Below the pieces are notes generated by a model. The model did no database searches. It was not told the DNA's origin and saw only the letters and a list, made by a program, of their open reading frames with translations. Both the position numbers and the translations under genes were made by a program. From Gammaproteobacteria bacterium (lineage in GTDB: Bacteria > Pseudomonadota > Gammaproteobacteria > Chromatiales > Chromatiaceae), in the NCBI GenBank assembly GCA_019136395.1, contig JAGVUH010000678.1, positions 1 to 6,435 of the forward strand: a stretch of 6,435 nucleotides of DNA, given 5' to 3'. Positions 1 to 6,435 of this stretch are shown here, in pieces; the first letter of the stretch is position 1; each line of letters starts with the position of its first letter.

Positions 1-21
1 CCAGGCCAGGTTGTGGCTGCT

Positions 22-972
22 TCAGGCCGTGCCGGAAAAGAGTCGCAGCCCATCCCCGCCGGCCTGCTTGGCCTGATACATGCTGTCATCGGCATGGCGG
101 GCCAATTCGATGGCATCCTGACCGTGGTCGGGAAAGAGGGCGACCCCGATACTGGCGGAGATGTTTAGGGTCAGGCCACCGAGTTCGTAGGGCTGGGCCA
201 GGCCGTGGCGCAGCTCATCGGCGACCCGAGCGGCGTAGCCCGCGTCGGTGATCTCGTTGAGGAAGGCGACGAATTCATCCCCGCCGATACGGCCCACCGT
301 GTCCGAGTCGCGTAGGCGCCCGCTCAGGCGCTGGGCCACCGCCCGCAGGACTTGGTCGCCCACGGCATGTCCCCAGGAGTCATTGATCGGCTTGAACTTG
401 TCCAGATCGATGAACAGCAGCGCCAGGCGGGTGCCGTGGCGGCGCGCCAACGCCAGAGCCTGGTCGAGCCGGTCGAAGAACAGGGTCCGGTTGGGCAGGT
501 CGGTCAGCGCATCGTGATTGGCTAGGTAGGACAGCCGGGCATGGGCCTGGGCGATCTCGGCCAGGCGCAGTTCCAGCTCCTGGATCCGGTGCCGCAGCTC
601 CAGATGCAGCCGCACCCGGGCCCGCACCACCGATGCACTGATGGGCTTGTGGATGAAATCGACCCCGCCGGCCGCCAGGGCGCGGGTCTCGCTCTCGGCG
701 TCGGCGCAGGCGGTGACGAAGATCACCGGAATGTCGCGGGTGGCCGGGTCCGCCTTGAGCCGTTCACAGACCTGATAACCGTCCAGGTCGGGCATCATGA
801 CATCAAGCAGGATCAAGTCGGGGATCTGGCCCTTGGCGAGCGTATCGAGGGCCTTCTGTCCGGAGGTCACGAACCTGATCTCATAGTCCTCCTCCAGGAT
901 CCCCAGCAGGATCTCGATGTTGGTCGGCATGTCATCGACAATCAGGATGTTCGCCGGCTTATCTCGATTCAT
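22..972 (-). CDS. REC-GGDEF response regulator, predicted diguanylate cyclase
   Basis: This gene encodes a cytoplasmic response regulator of 316 aa predicted to make cyclic di-GMP from two GTP. Residues about 8-125 form a receiver domain with acidic pair D13-D14, phosphoacceptor D57 (LILLDVMMPDLDG), T87 and K109. A charged helical linker at about 118-150 leads into a GGDEF domain at about 150-313 (HDALTDLPNR). The GGDEF domain has the metal-binding D189 (FIDLDKFKPIND), an intact GGDEF signature at 230-234, and RDSD at 221-224, five residues before it, which matches the RxxD product-inhibition site. An active, feedback-inhibited, phosphorylation-switched enzyme is therefore expected. The ATG at 972 is preferred because MNRDKPANILIVDD begins just before the receiver's first strand. 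An upstream in-frame TTG at 1020 would add 16 residues from very AT-rich, non-coding-like DNA. The ribosome site is weak (GAG six bases upstream). The gene lies 44 bases after the hybrid kinase on the same strand, so that kinase's Hpt is the likely phosphate donor (inference). Confidence 0.93.
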   Translation of the reverse strand: MNRDKPANILIVDDMPTNIEILLGILEEDYEIRFVTSGQKALDTLAKGQIPDLILLDVMMPDLDGYQVCERLKADPATRDIPVIFVTACADAESETRALAAGGVDFIHKPISASVVRARVRLHLELRHRIQELELRLAEIAQAHARLSYLANHDALTDLPNRTLFFDRLDQALALARRHGTRLALLFIDLDKFKPINDSWGHAVGDQVLRAVAQRLSGRLRDSDTVGRIGGDEFVAFLNEITDAGYAARVADELRHGLAQPYELGGLTLNISASIGVALFPDHGQDAIELARHADDSMYQAKQAGGDGLRLFSGTA

Positions 973-1016
973 GGGATTCTCGGTTAACAGCAAATAATTA
1001 GTTTTTAAATCAATGA
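973..1016 (-). promoter_or_regulatory. AT-rich spacer before the diguanylate cyclase gene
   Basis: These 44 bases separate the hybrid-kinase stop codon from the preferred ATG of the REC-GGDEF gene. By hand count 13 of 44 are G or C (about 30%), a sharp dip within strongly GC-rich DNA. The stretch contains TTTAAAAAC, TAATTATTT and the palindrome GTTAAC (983-988). Such a dip could hold an internal promoter or an AT-rich regulator site, giving the cyclase expression independent of the kinases. No good -35/-10 pair was found: a TTGATC-like element exists at 1020-1015, but its -10 partners are poor. The regulatory role is inference only. Confidence 0.3.
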
Positions 1017-4307
<3,291 letters not shown>

Positions 4308-4408
4308 GCTTTGTCTGAGCTGATCTGAGTTGGTCAGGTGGACGGACCCGGTTTAGCTAAGGATCGTGTGTGCGGCGACAACCAGGCTACATACCGGCGC
4401 CAGGATGG
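4308..4408 (-). other. Spacer between the two kinase genes
   Basis: This 101-base non-coding gap lies between the stop of the first kinase and the ATG of the hybrid kinase. It contains the perfect 8-bp palindrome TTAGCTAA (4353-4360) and a direct repeat of TCTGAG (4314-4319 and 4324-4329). No stem-loop with a T-tract was seen, so there is no evidence of termination between the genes. The only promoter-like arrangement, a TTGTCG-type box upstream of the palindrome, has a poor -10. The bases just before the ATG (ACAAAGC) show no ribosome-binding site. The length allows either read-through as an operon or a separate promoter. Confidence 0.5.
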
Positions 4409-6424
4409 TCAGGGCCAGGGCCAGCCACCTACCTGAATGAAATGGCGCAAGCGCGCGGCGGCGGTCGGGAAATCCAGCCGCCCGATCGCCGCCGCGATGT
4501 CCTGATAGGGCGCGTGCAGGGGAGTGCCGAGGAGCAGGGCCATGAGCTCGGCATTGACCCGACGGGCCCGGGCCTGACCCATGGCCAACAACTGGTCCAG
4601 CTCGGCCAGTTTCGGCAGGAGGACGGCGGGATCGACCTCCCGGGTCGCACCAGCCGGCGCCTCGGGCGGGTTTGCGGGCGGGTTTGCGGTCAGGTTTTCG
4701 GGCTGGTTCTTGGACAGGTCGGCGGGCCGGCCCAGGGGCACGCTGAACCAGAAGGTGCTGCCCGCGCCGGGTGAACTGGCGACCCCGATCCGGCCGCCCA
4801 TCAGCTCGACCAGCCGTTTACTCAGGCCGAGACCCAGGCCGGTGCCGCCGTGGCGCCGGGTCAGGGACATGTCCGCCTGGTGAAAGGGCGTGAAGATCTC
4901 GCCCAGTTGCTCGGGTGACAGGCCGATTCCGGTGTCACTGATCCTGAACCGCACCCAGCAGGTCTGGTCCGCGCCCGCGGCAGCGTCCGACGCGGCATCC
5001 AAAGGGTCCAGGTCGACCGCGACCCGCACGCCCCCCTGGGCGGTGAACTTGACGGCATTGCCGACCAGGTGGTCGAGGATTTTCTGGAGCCCCTCCGGGT
5101 CACCGAGGAGGATCGGTGGCAGGGCCGCGTCCAGGGCGGTCTCCAGGTGGAGCCGCCGTTCCCGCGCCTGGGGCGCGAACCGCGCCACGGCGTTCGCCAC
5201 CAGGTCCCGCGGGCGCACGGGCTGGGGGGCGCGCCGCGCCTCACCGGTCTCCATCAGCTTGGAAAAGGCCAGCAGGTCGGTCAGCAGCGTGCACAGCTCG
5301 GTGGCCGAGGTGTGGATCTGGGTCAGATGGTGGCGCTGCCGGTCGGTCAGGGCGTCACCCAGCAGCGACTGGCACAGCCCGAGTACCGCGTTGAGGGGCG
5401 TGCGGATCTCGTGCCCCAGATTGGCGAGAAAGGCGTCCTTGGCGCGGTTGGCGGCCTCGGCGGCGTGCCGCGCGGCCCGCAGGTTGGTCTCGATCTCGAC
5501 CCGGTCGGTGATATCCAGACATTGATGGATGGTGCCGATGAAATGGCCGGCGCTGTCCCGGCGGGGGGTGGCCGAGTCCCGAAACCAACGATAATCGCCG
5601 TCACGGTCCCGCAGCCGGTAATCCAGGCTGAACGGCTCCGGTTGTGCCTCCCGCCAGGCCGATTCATCCTGGCACCGCCCCCGGTCGTCCGGGTGGAGAC
5701 AGGCGAGCCAATCGCCCCCGCCACCGGCCTCCGGCGTCCAGCCCGTCAGCTCCCGCCAGGCCTGATTGACATAGATACAGCGGTGCTTCCGGTCGACGAT
5801 ACGGATCAGGGCGGTGCTGCTGTCGGCGAGGCTGCGCCAGGCCTGCTCACTCTCCCGCAGGGCCAGGTCCGCGCTACGATCCACCAGTACCAGGAGGTTG
5901 TTTTCCTCCTGGTTCGTCCCCGCGCGGAGCGGCATGACATGGACATCGCAGGGTAGGGTCTGGTCGCCCCCCAGTTTCAAATTGAGAAAGCTCAACCCCC
6001 CCGGCGGCGGGGGCACGCGCCGATGCACGAAGGGGCGCAGCCGGGCCCGGCTGTCGAAATCGAAGAGTTGGAAAACCGATCCCCCCCGCAGCGAACGGTG
6101 CGGGCTCAGGCCGAGCAGTTCCTCGGTCTGGCGGTTGGCCTCGACAATGAAGCCCAGCCCATCGACGACTAGCGCCGGCAGCGGCAGGTGGTCGAACAAT
6201 AGCCGATAGCGCTCGAGGGCCCCGGCGATCTTGCTCTGGGCCTGGACCAGTTCCTCGTTCTGGAGCTCCAGCTCGGCCTGATAGACGCGCAGTTCCTCGA
6301 CCAGTTGGGTGACATCGCCCTGGCCCGCGACCGCCGGGGTATCGAGCCGGCTGGCGAGACCCCGGGCGATGGCCTCCTCGGCCCGCGCGCGCAAGGCCCC
6401 CAGATTGACGGGGGAATGACTCAT
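4409..6424 (-). CDS. PAS-PAS sensor histidine kinase without a receiver domain
   Basis: This gene encodes a 671-aa cytoplasmic sensor kinase with no membrane segments. An N-terminal helix carries [19 protein letters not shown] (41-59), a motif commonly found ahead of PAS domains in such proteins. PAS1 lies at about 72-185, with a proline-rich stretch at 135-143. PAS2 at about 192-312 is of PAS_3/PAC type, ending [15 protein letters not shown] helical connector leads to HisKA at about 328-392 with H338 in GHEIRTPLN, where Gly replaces the usual Ser. HATPase_c at about 437-565 has N456, DTGIG at 497-501, FHQAD at 514-518 and [10 protein letters not shown] at 526-535. The N box is slightly degenerate, with H452 where the first Asn normally sits, although the key N456 is kept. 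A repeat linker (572-588) and a helical tail (597-664) follow. There is no REC or Hpt, so its phosphate must go elsewhere, probably to the receivers encoded downstream (inference). The ATG is preceded by GGGG, but the frame is open to the window edge. A typical N-terminal length supports this start. Confidence 0.94.
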   Translation of the reverse strand: MSHSPVNLGALRARAEEAIARGLASRLDTPAVAGQGDVTQLVEELRVYQAELELQNEELVQAQSKIAGALERYRLLFDHLPLPALVVDGLGFIVEANRQTEELLGLSPHRSLRGGSVFQLFDFDSRARLRPFVHRRVPPPPGGLSFLNLKLGGDQTLPCDVHVMPLRAGTNQEENNLLVLVDRSADLALRESEQAWRSLADSSTALIRIVDRKHRCIYVNQAWRELTGWTPEAGGGGDWLACLHPDDRGRCQDESAWREAQPEPFSLDYRLRDRDGDYRWFRDSATPRRDSAGHFIGTIHQCLDITDRVEIETNLRAARHAAEAANRAKDAFLANLGHEIRTPLNAVLGLCQSLLGDALTDRQRHHLTQIHTSATELCTLLTDLLAFSKLMETGEARRAPQPVRPRDLVANAVARFAPQARERRLHLETALDAALPPILLGDPEGLQKILDHLVGNAVKFTAQGGVRVAVDLDPLDAASDAAAGADQTCWVRFRISDTGIGLSPEQLGEIFTPFHQADMSLTRRHGGTGLGLGLSKRLVELMGGRIGVASSPGAGSTFWFSVPLGRPADLSKNQPENLTANPPANPPEAPAGATREVDPAVLLPKLAELDQLLAMGQARARRVNAELMALLLGTPLHAPYQDIAAAIGRLDFPTAAARLRHFIQVGGWPWP
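4664..4711 (-). repeat. 12-bp tandem repeat encoding a tetrapeptide linker
   Basis: Four consecutive 12-base units lie in frame within the first kinase gene. The units at 4664-4675 and 4676-4687 are identical (GGGCGGGTTTGC on the plus strand). The units at 4688-4699 and 4700-4711 are diverged copies. On the coding strand they encode residues 572-587 as [12 protein letters not shown] and ANPP. This forms a flexible Pro/Asn-rich linker between the ATPase domain and the C-terminal helical module. The unit is a multiple of three, so copy-number change would alter linker length without breaking the frame. Confidence 0.75.
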
Positions 6425-6435
6425 GATGCCCCGCC

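Noticed and set aside
541..987. A 148-codon plus-strand open frame opposite the receiver of the REC-GGDEF gene
   Set aside because: It is a mirror of a well-supported gene and shows no independent coding evidence.
4364..4392. Possible sigma-70 promoter for the hybrid kinase in the spacer
   Set aside because: A TTGTCG box can be found, but the -10 candidates at suitable spacing match only two of six consensus positions, so no promoter is called.
5069..5956. A 295-codon plus-strand open frame opposite the first kinase gene
   Set aside because: It is an antisense shadow of the PAS2-ATPase region with no recognisable motif, whereas the minus strand has conserved catalytic boxes throughout.
5996..6012. 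C-run and G-run inverted repeat near PAS1 of the first kinase
   Set aside because: It encodes the proline/glycine stretch VPPPPGG of a good reading frame, and GC-rich coding DNA yields such short hairpins by chance.

Overview
This window is a compact, GC-rich, three-gene signal-transduction cluster, all on the minus strand. Gene order in the direction of transcription is high to low coordinate. The high GC content, the strong G/C bias at third codon positions and the style of the PAS/hybrid kinases suggest a GC-rich proteobacterium. A gammaproteobacterium of the purple sulfur (Chromatiaceae-like) type would fit. That placement is inference from style, because no marker gene is present.

Layout: (1) 6424-4409 encodes a soluble sensor histidine kinase of 671 aa, with an N-terminal helical segment, two PAS domains, HisKA, HATPase_c, a tetrapeptide-repeat linker and a small C-terminal helical module. 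It has no receiver domain. (2) A 101-base spacer follows, holding an 8-bp palindrome and a short direct repeat but no gene. (3) 4307-1017 encodes a large soluble hybrid kinase of 1096 aa, with three PAS domains, HisKA, HATPase_c, a receiver (REC), a Pro/Ala linker, a histidine phosphotransfer domain (Hpt) and a C-terminal module resembling the tail of the first kinase. Its first codons run through a C/G-rich stem-loop that resembles a dispersed palindromic repeat. (4) A 44-base AT-rich spacer (about 30% GC by hand count) follows. (5) 972-22 encodes a REC-GGDEF response regulator of 316 aa, a predicted diguanylate cyclase with intact catalytic and inhibitory (RxxD) motifs.

The likely joint function is a cytoplasmic multi-input phosphorelay controlling cyclic di-GMP. 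The hybrid kinase carries every relay site: His454, then Asp755, then Hpt His945. The adjacent receiver offers Asp57 as the final acceptor, which would switch the GGDEF output. The first kinase has no receiver or Hpt of its own, so it would have to phosphorylate the neighbouring receivers or act as a partner or modulator of the hybrid kinase. The PAS ligands cannot be read from the sequence.

Most of the window is ordinary signalling coding sequence. The points worth a second look are the repeat-like hairpin at the start of the hybrid kinase with a competing TTG start in its loop, the shared His-less C-terminal tail on both kinases, and the receiver-less architecture of the first kinase. No mobile element, CRISPR array, RNA gene or convincing terminator was seen.
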